A DNA stretch of 24,812 bases from a virus. Location of the stretch: the IMG/VR virus record IMGVR_UViG_3300025648_000081, positions 1-24,812 of that record; one strand, written 5' to 3'. This document shows, one piece after another, positions 11,137 through 19,610 of the stretch. The position numbers and the translations under genes are program-made. How positions within the stretch are numbered: position 1 is the stretch's first letter; the number at the start of each line of letters is the position of its first letter. Below the pieces are notes generated by a model that had not been told where the DNA came from, searched no databases, and saw only the letters and a program-made list of their open reading frames with translations.

Positions 11137-11432
11137 ATAACGCTAAACCGTCTGATTGTCTGCTGTTTATTGATGATGAGATGGCGCGGTTTATTATTGC
11201 GTGGAATCGGATGGACACGGAGCAGGGTGTTGAGGTTTTGCCTGAAATTAATTGTCGTTATTCGCCTAAAAAATTGGCTGCTATTTTGAATTTGTCGGCT
11301 GGGCAGGTGAGCAGTTTGGTGGGGCAAGCGGTGGCGGTGGGTATTATTTTGGATGGCGGGATTATTTCGCCAATGGCGCAGAATGCGGTTAATGCGTTGA
11401 TTGCTTTACGTGCGGCGGAGTTGAAGGGTTAA
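11133..11432 (+). CDS. Small unknown protein between methyltransferase and large terminase
   Basis: A 99-residue protein starting MNNAKPSDCLLFIDDEMARF, with an ATGA overlap to the methyltransferase. The middle (RYSPKKLAAILNLSAGQVSS) looks like a winged-helix/HTH DNA-binding segment, followed by VGQAVAVGIILDGGIISPMA. It ends 10 nt before the large terminase. I do not recognise a family; a small DNA-binding accessory to packaging or methylation is plausible from position only. Confidence 0.65.
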   Translation: MNNAKPSDCLLFIDDEMARFIIAWNRMDTEQGVEVLPEINCRYSPKKLAAILNLSAGQVSSLVGQAVAVGIILDGGIISPMAQNAVNALIALRAAELKG

Positions 11433-11442
11433 CGACGGGCTG

Positions 11443-13104
11443 TTGGAAAAAGCCGCTCAGTATGGGCGCGATGTGGTGTCGGGTCGGCAGGTGGTGGGTG
11501 AGTTGACGCGGCTGGCGGTGCAGCGGCATTATCGGGATTTGGAGGAAGGGTCGCAGCGTGGCCTTTTTTTTTGTGAAGAATCCGCTTGGCGGGCGTTAAA
11601 ATTTTTTACGTTTTTGAAACACTCTAAAGGCGAATGGGCGGGGCAGCCGGTAGAGCTTGAGGGTTGGCAGGCTTGGATTGTTGCTTGTGTGTTTGGCTGG
11701 AAAATTGTTGATACTGACAAGCGTCGGTTTCGCACGGTGTTTGAAGAGGTGGGGCGCAAGAACGGTAAGACTACTAAGTTAAGTGGGCTGGGTTTGTACG
11801 GCTTGACCAAGGACGAGGAAGGGGGCCCTGAGATTTATTCTGCTGCTACCAAGCGTGACCAGGCTAAAATTTTGTTTGATGAGGCTAAACGGATGGTGTT
11901 GCAGTCGCTGCCGTTACGGCGGCGGTTGGATGGGCAATTGCACCGGATTTTAAACCCGTCTAATTTTGGTAAATTTGAGCCGCTGTCTGCTGATGGGCAG
12001 ACCATGGACGGGTTGAACCCACATTTTGCGTTGGTGGATGAGTTACACGCGCATAAAACGCCTGAAATTTGGGATGTGCTTAAGTCGGCTTTGGGGGCAA
12101 GGTCGCAGCCGTTGATTTGGGCGATTACTACGGCGGGGTTTAATAAGAACGGCATTTGTTACGAGGTCAGGGATTACGCCATTAAGGTTTTGACGGGCGT
12201 GATTGAGGATGATTCGTTTTTTAGCATTATTTATACGCTAGATGAAGGCGACGATTGGCAGGATGAGGCGGTCTGGGTTAAGGCTAATCCTAATCTGGGG
12301 GTGTCGGTCAATCTGGACTATTTGCGTGAGCAAGCGCGGCAAGCGGTGGTGATGCCGTCGGCTAAGATTAATTTTTTTACTAAGCATTTAAACATTTGGG
12401 TTACTGGACATTCGGCTTGGTGCAATGTTGACCGTTGGAAGTTGTGCGGGGCGGTTTATACGATTGAAGATGTGGCGGGGGCGGTTGAGGTTTATTTGGG
12501 TCTGGATTTGGCGAGTGTGTCGGATTTGGCCAGTATTGGCGGCGTGGCGGTTATGCCGGATGGTATGTGGCGGGTGTTTGGTAAGCATTATCTGCCTGAA
12601 GATGCGGTTAATAACAATATCCGCAAGTCTGCCGTGCCGTTTAAGCAGTGGCATGAGCAGGGTTGGTTGACGCTAACGCCGGGTAATGTGATTGATTACA
12701 ACTGGATTAAGGCGGATTTGTTGCATTTTATGGAAACGCTGCCAGTTAAAGAAATTGCTTTTGACCGTTGGAACTCTAGCCAGCTGGTTAATGATTTGAT
12801 GGAACTGAATGCACCAATGATTGCGTTCGGTATGGGTTACGCGTCGATGAATGCGCCGATGAAAGAGCTGGAGCGGCGTTATTTGGCGGGTGAGATTAAG
12901 CATGCTAATGATCCGGTGTTGACCTGGGCGATGTCTAATGTGGTGTCTGACCAAGACCCGGCGGGGAATGTTAAGCCCGCTAAAAATAAATCCATGGAAA
13001 AAATAGACCCTGCTGTTGCGCTAATTATGGCGGTGGGTCGGGCGTTGCCTGCAGCTGAGGATGTTTTTGTGATTGATTCGAGTTATGAAATGGGGTGGGG
13101 ATGA
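11443..13104 (+). CDS. terL: Terminase large subunit (HK97-type ATPase-nuclease)
   Basis: A 553-residue packaging motor. The ATPase carries the terminase-variant Walker A EEVGRKNGKTTKLS (K109) and Walker B ALVDELHAH (D199, E200), with the WAITTAG coupling motif. The nuclease domain starts at VYLGLDLASVSDLAS (D355), continues with IAFDRWNSSQLVND, and has a late DPAVALIMAVGRAL acidic region. It pumps DNA into the prohead and cuts it at the packaging site. The start is taken as TTG 11443, since no ATG or GTG fits between the preceding in-frame stop and the conserved EKAAQYGRDVVSG opening. The stop overlaps the next ORF as ATGA. Confidence 0.95.
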   Translation: MEKAAQYGRDVVSGRQVVGELTRLAVQRHYRDLEEGSQRGLFFCEESAWRALKFFTFLKHSKGEWAGQPVELEGWQAWIVACVFGWKIVDTDKRRFRTVFEEVGRKNGKTTKLSGLGLYGLTKDEEGGPEIYSAATKRDQAKILFDEAKRMVLQSLPLRRRLDGQLHRILNPSNFGKFEPLSADGQTMDGLNPHFALVDELHAHKTPEIWDVLKSALGARSQPLIWAITTAGFNKNGICYEVRDYAIKVLTGVIEDDSFFSIIYTLDEGDDWQDEAVWVKANPNLGVSVNLDYLREQARQAVVMPSAKINFFTKHLNIWVTGHSAWCNVDRWKLCGAVYTIEDVAGAVEVYLGLDLASVSDLASIGGVAVMPDGMWRVFGKHYLPEDAVNNNIRKSAVPFKQWHEQGWLTLTPGNVIDYNWIKADLLHFMETLPVKEIAFDRWNSSQLVNDLMELNAPMIAFGMGYASMNAPMKELERRYLAGEIKHANDPVLTWAMSNVVSDQDPAGNVKPAKNKSMEKIDPAVALIMAVGRALPAAEDVFVIDSSYEMGWG

Positions 13105-13265
13105 GTGCAATTTCTTATAACGTGGCGCATATTGTTGGGCTTCTATTGGTGGCTGCGGGTGTTGGGCGGCTATTTGGATGGGATTGGGCTATGTTGGTTG
13201 TTGGTGGCTTGGTTATTGTTTTAAATACCGTGTCTTTGCTGGTGATGTTTAGGGGCGCGGCCTGA
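13101..13265 (+). CDS. Two-helix small membrane protein between terminase and portal
   Basis: A 54-residue ORF starting MSAISYNVAHIVGLLLVAAG with a second hydrophobic helix (AMLVVGGLVIVLNTVSLLVM), giving a hairpin of two membrane segments separated by a GRLFGWDW turn. The ATG overlaps the terminase stop (ATGA) and the stop overlaps the portal ATG (TGATG), so it is read as part of the same chain. Short two-helix proteins sit at this place in many HK97-type phages; their role is not established. Confidence 0.65.
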   Translation: MSAISYNVAHIVGLLLVAAGVGRLFGWDWAMLVVGGLVIVLNTVSLLVMFRGAA

Positions 13266-14539
13266 TGTTTTTGGGCGGTTTTAAGGCGGTTGATGACCGC
13301 TCGCCTTATGGAAATTTTTGGTTTGAGCCAGTTGGGGTTAATAGTTTAAGCGGTATGCGGGTGTCGCCTGTGACGGCGATGCAGGTGACGGCGGTGTTTT
13401 CGTGCGTTGCGGTGTTGGCGGAGTCTTTTGCGATTTTGCCGCCGGTGTTGTATCGCCAGCAGGGGCGCAAGAAAGTGGTGGTGACTGACCATTGGCTTTA
13501 TCGGTTGTTGGCGCGGCGGCCTAACCGTTGGCAGAATGCGTATCAGTGGCGGGAAATGTTGCAAGGGCATTTGGCGTTGCGGGGCAATGCGTATTGTCAG
13601 ATTTTTGCTAATAGCCGTGGCGAGGTGACTGAGTTAGTGCCGCTGAATCCTGATAAGGTGCAGGTTAAGGTTAAAACGGATGGTGATTATTATTATATTG
13701 TGACCGATGTTTTAGGTAATCAGACCATTTTGTTGCGCGGGGATGTTTTTCATTTGAAAGGTTTGTCGCCGGATATGTATCAGGGTTTTAATCCGATTCA
13801 GATCGCACGGGATTCGATTGGCGGGGCGTTGTCGGCGCAGTCGTATGGGGCTAAGTTTTTTGCTAATGACGCTAAACCTACGGGCGGTTGGATTGAGTTC
13901 CCCGGGCAGTTTAAAGACCCGGAAGCGCGTAAAGTTTTTAGGGATTCTTGGCAGTCGATGCAGTCTGCTAATAATAGGGGTAAAACTGCCGTGCTTGATA
14001 TGGGCATGAAATATCATGAGTTGGGCGTGACTAATTCTGACGCTCAATTTTTGGAAACAAGGAAATTTAGCGTTGAGGAAATTGCCCGGTTGTTTCGTGT
14101 GCCGCCGCACCGGATTGGCCATTTGGATAGGTCAACGAATAATAATATTGAGCATCAAGGTTTGGAATTTGTGACCTATACGATGATGCCTTGGGCGGAA
14201 CGCTGGGAGGCGGCGATTGAGTTTGATTTGTTGCCGGAAGATGAGGATTTGCAGATTGAGTTTGATTTTTCGCGGTTGTTGCGCGGGGATGCCAAGTCGC
14301 GAGCGGCTTATTATCATGCGGGTGTGTTGGATGGTTGGTTGACGCGTAATGAGGCGCGGATTCAGGAAAATTTAGACCCCTTGGAGGGTTTGGATAAGCC
14401 GCTGCGGCCTTTGAATATGATGGCGGAGTCGGATGCTGAGGATGAGGCGGCGGAAGAGGAGCAGAAAGAGCCGAAAAATGACGGTTTACCGCCCAAAATG
14501 AACCCTAATTTGAACAAGAAAACGGATAAAAAACGATGA
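13265..14539 (+). CDS. Portal protein, HK97 family
   Basis: A 424-residue protein with the HK97-type portal pattern: VTAMQVTAVFSCVAVLAESF near the N-terminus, LLARRPNRWQNAYQWREMLQ, LRGNAYCQIF, and later SVEEIARLFRVPPHRIGHLD and FSRLLRGDAKSRAAYY. Portals form the dodecameric ring at the capsid vertex through which DNA enters and leaves. The C-terminus is a charged, disordered tail (DEAAEEEQKEP, then a Lys-rich end). The start is in TGATG coupling and the stop in ATGA overlap with the protease. Confidence 0.95.
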   Translation: MFLGGFKAVDDRSPYGNFWFEPVGVNSLSGMRVSPVTAMQVTAVFSCVAVLAESFAILPPVLYRQQGRKKVVVTDHWLYRLLARRPNRWQNAYQWREMLQGHLALRGNAYCQIFANSRGEVTELVPLNPDKVQVKVKTDGDYYYIVTDVLGNQTILLRGDVFHLKGLSPDMYQGFNPIQIARDSIGGALSAQSYGAKFFANDAKPTGGWIEFPGQFKDPEARKVFRDSWQSMQSANNRGKTAVLDMGMKYHELGVTNSDAQFLETRKFSVEEIARLFRVPPHRIGHLDRSTNNNIEHQGLEFVTYTMMPWAERWEAAIEFDLLPEDEDLQIEFDFSRLLRGDAKSRAAYYHAGVLDGWLTRNEARIQENLDPLEGLDKPLRPLNMMAESDAEDEAAEEEQKEPKNDGLPPKMNPNLNKKTDKKR

Positions 14540-15444
14540 AACGGCATTTGTTATTGGCTCAATTTGCGGCTACGCCTTGGGCTTTGACGCCTGATTATTT
14601 GTCTTTGATGACTAATATGCTGGTTAATTGGTCGTTTAATGCGCCGGTTGCGGTGGATTTGACGGCTAAAATCGGGCCGGATAAGGAAGCGCGGGCGGCG
14701 CGGGGTGATGCTGCGGGTGCTGGTGGGGCGGTTGCGGTGATTCCGGTTTATGGGGTGATTACTCAAAGGCCGCCGGATGATATTTGTGGCGCGGGCGGTT
14801 GTGCGGCGGATAAGGTGGCGGCGGCGGTGCGTTCGGCGGCGGCTGATCCGGCGGTGTCGGCGATTGTGTTGGATATTGATAGTCCGGGCGGTAGTGTGTA
14901 TGGGACTAAAGAATGTGCGGATGTGATTTTGGCGGCGCGGGAGCAAAAACCTGTTATTGGTATTGCCAATAGTTTGGCTGCGAGTGCGGCGTTTTGGTTG
15001 GGGTCGCAGTGCAGTGAGTTTTATTGTACGCCGGGTGGTGAGGTGGGCAGTGTGGGGGTTTATACGGCTCATCAATTTATCGGCAAGGCGTTGGAAGCGG
15101 CGGGGGTTGATGTGACGCTGGTCAGTGCTGGTCAATATAAAGTTGAGGCGAATCCGTTTGAGCCGTTGGGTGATGAGGCTAAGGCGGCGATTCAGGCACG
15201 GGTGGATGATTATTACGGGATGTTTGTTAAGGCGGTGGCTAAGGGTCGCGGGGTTAAGGTGTCGGATGTACGGGGTGGCATGGGTCAAGGTCGCGTGTTG
15301 GGTGCTGAGGACGCGTTGGTGGCGCGGATGGTTGACGGGGTGGCTACGTTTGATCAGGTTTTGGCTAAGGTGAGCGGGTCGGGGCGGTCGGGTGTTGGTC
15401 GGTCGCGGGTGGCTAGTGCGCGTAGGGCGTTGGCGTTGATGTGA
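14536..15444 (+). CDS. S49-family capsid maturation protease (SppA/ClpP-like)
   Basis: A 302-residue serine protease. VIPVYGVITQRPPDD and LDIDSPGGSVYGTKECADVI form the oxyanion-hole region. NSLAASAAFWLG supplies the likely nucleophile S150 and GQYKVEANPFEP the general base K202. The 52-residue Ser-Lys spacing equals that of Bacillus SppA. Phage S49 proteases process scaffold and capsid N-termini during prohead maturation. The C-terminal tail is Ser/Gly/Arg-rich. No separate scaffold gene is visible, and the capsid N-terminus supplies a helical delta-like region. A series of hairpins follows before the capsid gene. Confidence 0.9.
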   Translation: MKRHLLLAQFAATPWALTPDYLSLMTNMLVNWSFNAPVAVDLTAKIGPDKEARAARGDAAGAGGAVAVIPVYGVITQRPPDDICGAGGCAADKVAAAVRSAAADPAVSAIVLDIDSPGGSVYGTKECADVILAAREQKPVIGIANSLAASAAFWLGSQCSEFYCTPGGEVGSVGVYTAHQFIGKALEAAGVDVTLVSAGQYKVEANPFEPLGDEAKAAIQARVDDYYGMFVKAVAKGRGVKVSDVRGGMGQGRVLGAEDALVARMVDGVATFDQVLAKVSGSGRSGVGRSRVASARRALALM

Positions 15445-15446
15445 TG

Positions 15447-15484
15447 GGCAATATGATTGCCTAGGTGTTCGGTTTTTCCGAACA
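15447..15484 (+). other. Two tandem hairpins upstream of the capsid gene
   Basis: GGCAAT/ATTGCC (15447-15461, ATG loop) and TGTTCGG/CCGAACA (15466-15484, T5 loop) lie just after the protease stop and before a canonical terminator. They may be RNA processing or stability elements for the capsid message. Confidence 0.5.
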
Positions 15485-15504
15485 ACCACTTTTTTTTAAT
15501 TTTT

Positions 15505-15527
15505 AACCCGCTTCGGCGGGTTTTTTT
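15505..15527 (+). terminator. Intrinsic terminator between protease and capsid genes
   Basis: AACCCGC, a TTCG tetraloop and GCGGGTT are followed by a T run. It lies 32 nt before the capsid ATG within an otherwise continuous late operon, so an antiterminated polymerase would be needed to read through, or it defines a transcript end. Confidence 0.85.
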
Positions 15528-15558
15528 ATGCCTGTCGGGCGGTTTTTAAGGTGATTTT

Positions 15559-16851
15559 ATGAGTGTTACGAGCAAGAAATTAAGGGATTTGCAGGCTAAA
15601 AAGTTGGCTTTGGTCAATTCTGCACGGGCGATTACTGACGGGGCGGATGCGTCTGACCGTGATTTATCGGCGGATGAAGCGGTGCAATTTGATGGTTTAA
15701 AAGCGCAAATTGACGCGGTGAATGCGGCGATTGCACGTGAAACGGCGTTGATGATTGAAGAAGAAACGCTTGCGATTAAGGGGCATAACATTGGTGCGGT
15801 TTATGAACTTTCTGATTTGGATGATAAACGCGGTTTTAAGTCGTTCGGTGATTTTGCCACGGCGGTTAAGTTGGCGGGCGTTAACGGTCGGGTGACGGAT
15901 GACCGATTGGGCATGATGGCGGCTGCGCCGAGTACGTTTGGCTCGGAGGCTTCTGGTGTGGATGGTGGTTTTTTGATTCCGCCGGAATTTAGCCGCGATA
16001 TTTTTACCTTGTCTTTGACTGAGGATAGTTTGTTGCCGTTGACGGATAACACGGAAATTGGCGGCAATTCGATGGTATTTCCGAAAGATGAAACTACGCC
16101 TTGGGGGACGGATGGCGTAAGGGCGTATTGGCAGGCTGAAGCGTCGGCGGCTACGGCAACTAAACCTAAGTTGGGTACTAATACGTTGCGTTTGAATAAA
16201 TTAATGTCGTTAGTGCCGTTGACTGATGAGCTGTTGTCGGATACGACTGCGCTTGATAATTATTTGCCGGGAAAAATGGCGGCATCTATCCGTTACAAGG
16301 TTAATGAAGCTCTGTTGTTTGGTAATGGTAACGGGCAGCCGTTGGGGGTGTTTAACGGCGCGGCGGCGGTGACGCAAGCTAAAGATACCGGGCAGGCTAC
16401 TCAAACAGTTTCGGTCGGTAATATTACCGGCATGATTTCTAAATTAATTCCGGGCTGTTATCCACGTTCTATGTGGATGATTGCGCCGGATGCGATGGGC
16501 GCGTTGATGACGATGACGCTGGGCGGTTGGCCTATTTGGTTGCCTAGCAATCAGGGTGCGCAAAGCAATCCTTATGGGATGCTGTTGGGTCGGCCCATGA
16601 CTGTTTCACAACATGCCAGCGCGTTTAGTTCTTTGGGTGATATTTTGCTGATTGACCCGACTTATATCAGATCAATTACTAAATCGGGTGGTATTCAAAC
16701 GGCTACGTCTATGCATTTGTATTTTGATGCGGATGCTACGGCGTTTAGGGCGACGTTTAGGGTGGATGCTCAGCCTAAGATTGCTGCGCCTGTGACTCAG
16801 GCTAAAGGTTCGAATTCGTTGTCGGCGTTTATCCAGCTGGCTGCGCGTTAA
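15559..16851 (+). CDS. Major capsid protein, HK97 fold
   Basis: A 430-residue protein. The first 75 residues are a charged helical region (KKLRDLQAKKLALVNSARAI, then IDAVNAAIARETALMIEEET), as in the scaffold-like delta domain of HK97 capsids. After the FGSEASGVDGGFLIPPEFS boundary comes the HK97-fold body, with LPLTDNTEIGGNSMVFPKDE, LVPLTDELLSDT, YKVNEALLFGNGNGQPLGVF and the C-terminal AFRATFRVDAQPKI strand. The protease cut is expected before or near the GGFLIP segment. It forms the icosahedral shell. Start with AAGGTG upstream. Confidence 0.95.
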   Translation: MSVTSKKLRDLQAKKLALVNSARAITDGADASDRDLSADEAVQFDGLKAQIDAVNAAIARETALMIEEETLAIKGHNIGAVYELSDLDDKRGFKSFGDFATAVKLAGVNGRVTDDRLGMMAAAPSTFGSEASGVDGGFLIPPEFSRDIFTLSLTEDSLLPLTDNTEIGGNSMVFPKDETTPWGTDGVRAYWQAEASAATATKPKLGTNTLRLNKLMSLVPLTDELLSDTTALDNYLPGKMAASIRYKVNEALLFGNGNGQPLGVFNGAAAVTQAKDTGQATQTVSVGNITGMISKLIPGCYPRSMWMIAPDAMGALMTMTLGGWPIWLPSNQGAQSNPYGMLLGRPMTVSQHASAFSSLGDILLIDPTYIRSITKSGGIQTATSMHLYFDADATAFRATFRVDAQPKIAAPVTQAKGSNSLSAFIQLAAR

Positions 16852-16858
16852 TTTTTGT

Positions 16859-16891
16859 ACCATTGCGAGCATGTCCTCGTAATGGTTTTTT
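16859..16891 (+). terminator. Intrinsic terminator after the capsid gene
   Basis: An 11-bp stem ACCATTGCGAG / CTCGTAATGGT (one G-T pair), CATGTC loop and six T, seven nt after the capsid stop. With the terminator upstream of the gene it brackets the capsid cistron. Confidence 0.85.
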
Positions 16892-16914
16892 AGTTTTTTG
16901 ACAGGATTTTTACT

Positions 16915-17358
16915 ATGTTAAATGCACGTTTAACGGAAGAGTTGGCGCAGTTGGTGAATATTCCGCCACAACAAGCGGCGGTGGGGTCGGTGGTGAGCGG
17001 TTGGGTGTCGGTTAAAAACGCGCTTACGATGATGGCTCTTATTAATACGGGTGCGTTTGGTGCATCCGCTACGGTGGATGCCAATATTCAGCAGGCCACT
17101 AGCGCGGCGGGTGCGAATGCTAAGGCGATTACTGGTAAGGCGATTACTCAGTTAGTGGCGGCCTCGGGCGCTAATAAACAGGTGTTAATTAATTTGAGAC
17201 CTCAGGAATTGGACACTAACAACGGGTTTAGTTTTGTGCAGTTGACCGTTACGGTGGGTGTGGCGGCCACTTATGTGGCGGCGGATTTAATGGCGCATTT
17301 ACGTTATGAAACGGATGATGCGTTTAACCAGGCAGCTGTTATTCAAATTTTAGCTTAA
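16915..17358 (+). CDS. Unknown head-associated protein (147 residues)
   Basis: Encodes MLNARLTEELAQLVNIPPQQ and an Ala/Thr/Val-rich middle (NIQQATSAAGANAKAITGKA), then beta-strand-like GFSFVQLTVTVGVAATYVAA. An AGGA site precedes the ATG. Its position directly after the capsid gene, separated only by a terminator, is where decoration or other head proteins are encoded. I recognise no family with confidence. It is 3 nt from the connector gene. Confidence 0.7.
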   Translation: MLNARLTEELAQLVNIPPQQAAVGSVVSGWVSVKNALTMMALINTGAFGASATVDANIQQATSAAGANAKAITGKAITQLVAASGANKQVLINLRPQELDTNNGFSFVQLTVTVGVAATYVAADLMAHLRYETDDAFNQAAVIQILA

Positions 17359-17361
17359 TTT

Positions 17362-18234
17362 ATGCCGTTAAATTTAATCACGCCTCCTAGCTGTTTGCCG
17401 CTGTCTGTTGCGGATGTGCGGCAGCATTTGCGGCAGGATATTACCGATGATGATAATTTGATTTCGGTATATTTGGGGGCGGCGGTTGAGTTTGCGCAAA
17501 TGCGGACGCAAAGGCAGTTTGTATGTGCGCGTTGGCAGTATGTGTTGGATGCTTTTCCGGGGCCGGCTTTGGTGGGTGTGCCTTATGGGGAGGCGTTTAG
17601 TATGCCGGATTATGCGATTCGGTTGCCCAAATCACCGCTGATTGATGTGGTCAGTATCCAGTACACGGGGATGGACGGTAATGTTTATACGATGGCGGCG
17701 ACGGATTATAAGGTGGATTTTTATTGTGATCCGCCAAGAATCACGCCTGTTTTTGGAAAAATTTGGCCTGTGACGTTGCCGCAAATTGGCGCGGTTAAAG
17801 TGACGTTTGATGCAGGGTATATAGCGCCGATTGTTGCTAATGCGCTGGCTGATACGGTGACAGTTAGCGGTTGGGCGGCGTTGTCGGTGGGGGATACGGT
17901 GCGCTTTAGCAATTCGGGCGGGGCGTTGCCGTCTGGGTTGTTGGCTAAAACGGATTACGCGGTTGCGTCTGTGCCGTCTGCGGGAGTGTATACGCTGACC
18001 GCCAATAGCATGGCGGTTAATATGACCGATGGCGGCTCTGGGTTGAGTTTTATGGGTCAGACTAATTTAAATGGTTCGGGCGGTGAGTTGCCGGATGGGA
18101 TTAAGAGCTGGTTGTTGGCGCGGTGTGATTCGCATTATTCTTATAGAGGGGAGGTGGTCAATTCGCGCGGCAATATTACACCTTTGCCGTTTATTGATTA
18201 TCTTCTGGATACTTATCGCGTGGTGACGTATTAA
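17362..18234 (+). CDS. Head-tail connector (phiE125 gp8 / HK97 gp6-like) with an inserted domain
   Basis: A 290-residue protein. The start (LSVADVRQHLRQDITDDDNLISV, shown split here as LSVADVRQHLRQ and DDDNLISVYLGAAV) and end (ELPDGIKSWLLARCDSHYSY) match the gp8/gp6 adaptor pattern, which forms the ring below the portal. Between the YIAPIV segment and the C-terminal helix lies an extra region of about 80 residues (residues 155-238) rich in beta turns, with GDTVRFSNSGGALPSGLL and DYAVASVPSAGVYTLTA. Plain gp8 homologues lack this. It is likely an inserted Ig-like or carbohydrate-type surface domain. The stop overlaps the next ATG by one base. Confidence 0.85.
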   Translation: MPLNLITPPSCLPLSVADVRQHLRQDITDDDNLISVYLGAAVEFAQMRTQRQFVCARWQYVLDAFPGPALVGVPYGEAFSMPDYAIRLPKSPLIDVVSIQYTGMDGNVYTMAATDYKVDFYCDPPRITPVFGKIWPVTLPQIGAVKVTFDAGYIAPIVANALADTVTVSGWAALSVGDTVRFSNSGGALPSGLLAKTDYAVASVPSAGVYTLTANSMAVNMTDGGSGLSFMGQTNLNGSGGELPDGIKSWLLARCDSHYSYRGEVVNSRGNITPLPFIDYLLDTYRVVTY

Positions 18235-18602
18235 TGTCATTTGAAAAGGCGTGGCCTGATTCGGGGGAGTTGCAGCGTCGGGTGGTTATCCGTTTGATGA
18301 CGGATTCGGCTAATGCGGCGTTTGGTATTGACCATGTGGTTGATGCGGGGATTAAGCGATGGGCTAAATTTGAGCCGCTAATTGGGGTGGCTTATTGGGG
18401 GTCTGCCCAGGTGCGTGAGGAGGTGACGCATCGGGTTTGGGTGCGTTGGGCGACGGGGACTAAACCCGAAGATTTGACTAAACAGCATGTAATTGATTAT
18501 CCGGCGGGTAATCGTCGTTTTAGGGTTGTGCGGGCGGTTAATGTGAATGACGCGCAAATGTTTACGGCGATTGAGTGTAAGGATTTGGGGGCGTTGGCGT
18601 GA
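18234..18602 (+). CDS. Head closure/head-tail joining protein (SPP1 gp16-like)
   Basis: A 122-residue protein with the phage head-tail joining layout: SGELQRRVVIRLMTDSANAA, RWAKFEPLIGVAYWGSAQV, THRVWVRWATGTKPEDLTK and RRFRVVRAVNVNDAQMFTAI. This small beta-barrel protein closes the connector after packaging. It overlaps the next gene as GTGA. Confidence 0.85.
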   Translation: MSFEKAWPDSGELQRRVVIRLMTDSANAAFGIDHVVDAGIKRWAKFEPLIGVAYWGSAQVREEVTHRVWVRWATGTKPEDLTKQHVIDYPAGNRRFRVVRAVNVNDAQMFTAIECKDLGALA

Positions 18603-19003
18603 CTGATATACGCATTGATGTTGAGGGGTTTGACCATCTTGTTTATAACCGCCGGGAGTTAAAAAAAGCGATTCGGGCCGGTGGTGCGTTGGTGCGTAAA
18701 GAGGCGCGGCGGTTGATTGCTAGCCGTGCGGTTTCTGGTGCGGGGGAGTTTCCGGGTTATAAATCCGGGGCGATGAGCCGGGCTATTAAAGTTAAAGTGG
18801 CCTCTGGTGGCGGTTATGTGAAGATTATGCCCTATAAAACGGCTGAAATGGGCCCTAAGTTTTATCCGGCGTTTTTGATGGTGGGTACGCGGCGCGGCTT
18901 GCGGCCACGTAAAGATTTTATGGTGGCGGCTTTGGATAATAAACAGGCTGAAATTCGTTTGGCGATTGCTGCCACGTTGGTTAACGCGATTTCTGAGGCA
19001 TGA
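18599..19003 (+). CDS. HK97 gp10-like tail-completion/neck protein
   Basis: A 134-residue protein with a GTG start in a GTGA overlap. It shows the gp10 family pattern: an N-terminal helix with basic residues (RRELKKAIRAGGALVRKEAR), a SGAMSRAIKV strand segment, and a PRKDFMVAALDN C-terminal helix. It belongs to the neck or tail-completion set, between head closure and the tail terminator. The stop overlaps the next ATG. Confidence 0.8.
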   Translation: MTDIRIDVEGFDHLVYNRRELKKAIRAGGALVRKEARRLIASRAVSGAGEFPGYKSGAMSRAIKVKVASGGGYVKIMPYKTAEMGPKFYPAFLMVGTRRGLRPRKDFMVAALDNKQAEIRLAIAATLVNAISEA

Positions 19004-19596
19004 ATTTAAGTTTGGTTATTGCCCAGTTGCGGACGTATTGCCCGCTGTTTGCTGGGCGCGTGGCGGGGGCGGCGCAGTTTAAGCGGTTGGATGAATCCAG
19101 CACCTTGGCTGTGCCTGCAGCGTTTGTGATTCCGTTGGATGATAACCCGGGCGAGCGGATGAGTTTGAATGATGTCCGGCAGCCGTTGTTGGAGTCGTTT
19201 GCGGTGATTGTGGCGATTGACAATACGCCGGATGAGCGGGGGCAATCGGCGGTTTATGCGGCGCATGATACGGTGCGGGCGCAGTTGTGGGCGGCGTTGT
19301 TGGGATGGCAGCCAGATGGGCTTGAGGATGAGTCGATTTATCGGGGCATTGAGTATCAGGGCGGCAATCTGTTGGAGTTGGATAGGGCGCGGCTTTGGTA
19401 TCAATATGATTTTGCGGCTTATCGTGAGATTACGCCGGAGGATGGTTGGCAAAATAGCGAGCTGGCGGGTTATCCGCATTTTGACGGGGTAACTATGTCG
19501 GAAAATCGGCCATTTGATGTAGGTATGACGGTTGCAGACCCCGATGCAATTATTGATGTGGTGACAACTATTCCAAAAACAGGCATTTTGCCTTAA
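19000..19596 (+). CDS. Tail terminator protein
   Basis: A 198-residue protein with the Mu-type tail terminator pattern: MNLSLVIAQLRTYCPLFAGR, GAAQFKRLDESSTLAVPAAF, DNPGERMSLNDVRQPLLESF and the RAQLWAALLGWQPDG / LLELDRARLWYQYDFAAY core. The protein caps the tail tube and sheath at the head end. A C-terminal extension of about 50 residues follows. It is 14 nt from the sheath gene. Confidence 0.8.
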   Translation: MNLSLVIAQLRTYCPLFAGRVAGAAQFKRLDESSTLAVPAAFVIPLDDNPGERMSLNDVRQPLLESFAVIVAIDNTPDERGQSAVYAAHDTVRAQLWAALLGWQPDGLEDESIYRGIEYQGGNLLELDRARLWYQYDFAAYREITPEDGWQNSELAGYPHFDGVTMSENRPFDVGMTVADPDAIIDVVTTIPKTGILP

Positions 19597-19610
19597 TTCG
19601 AGATTAAATA

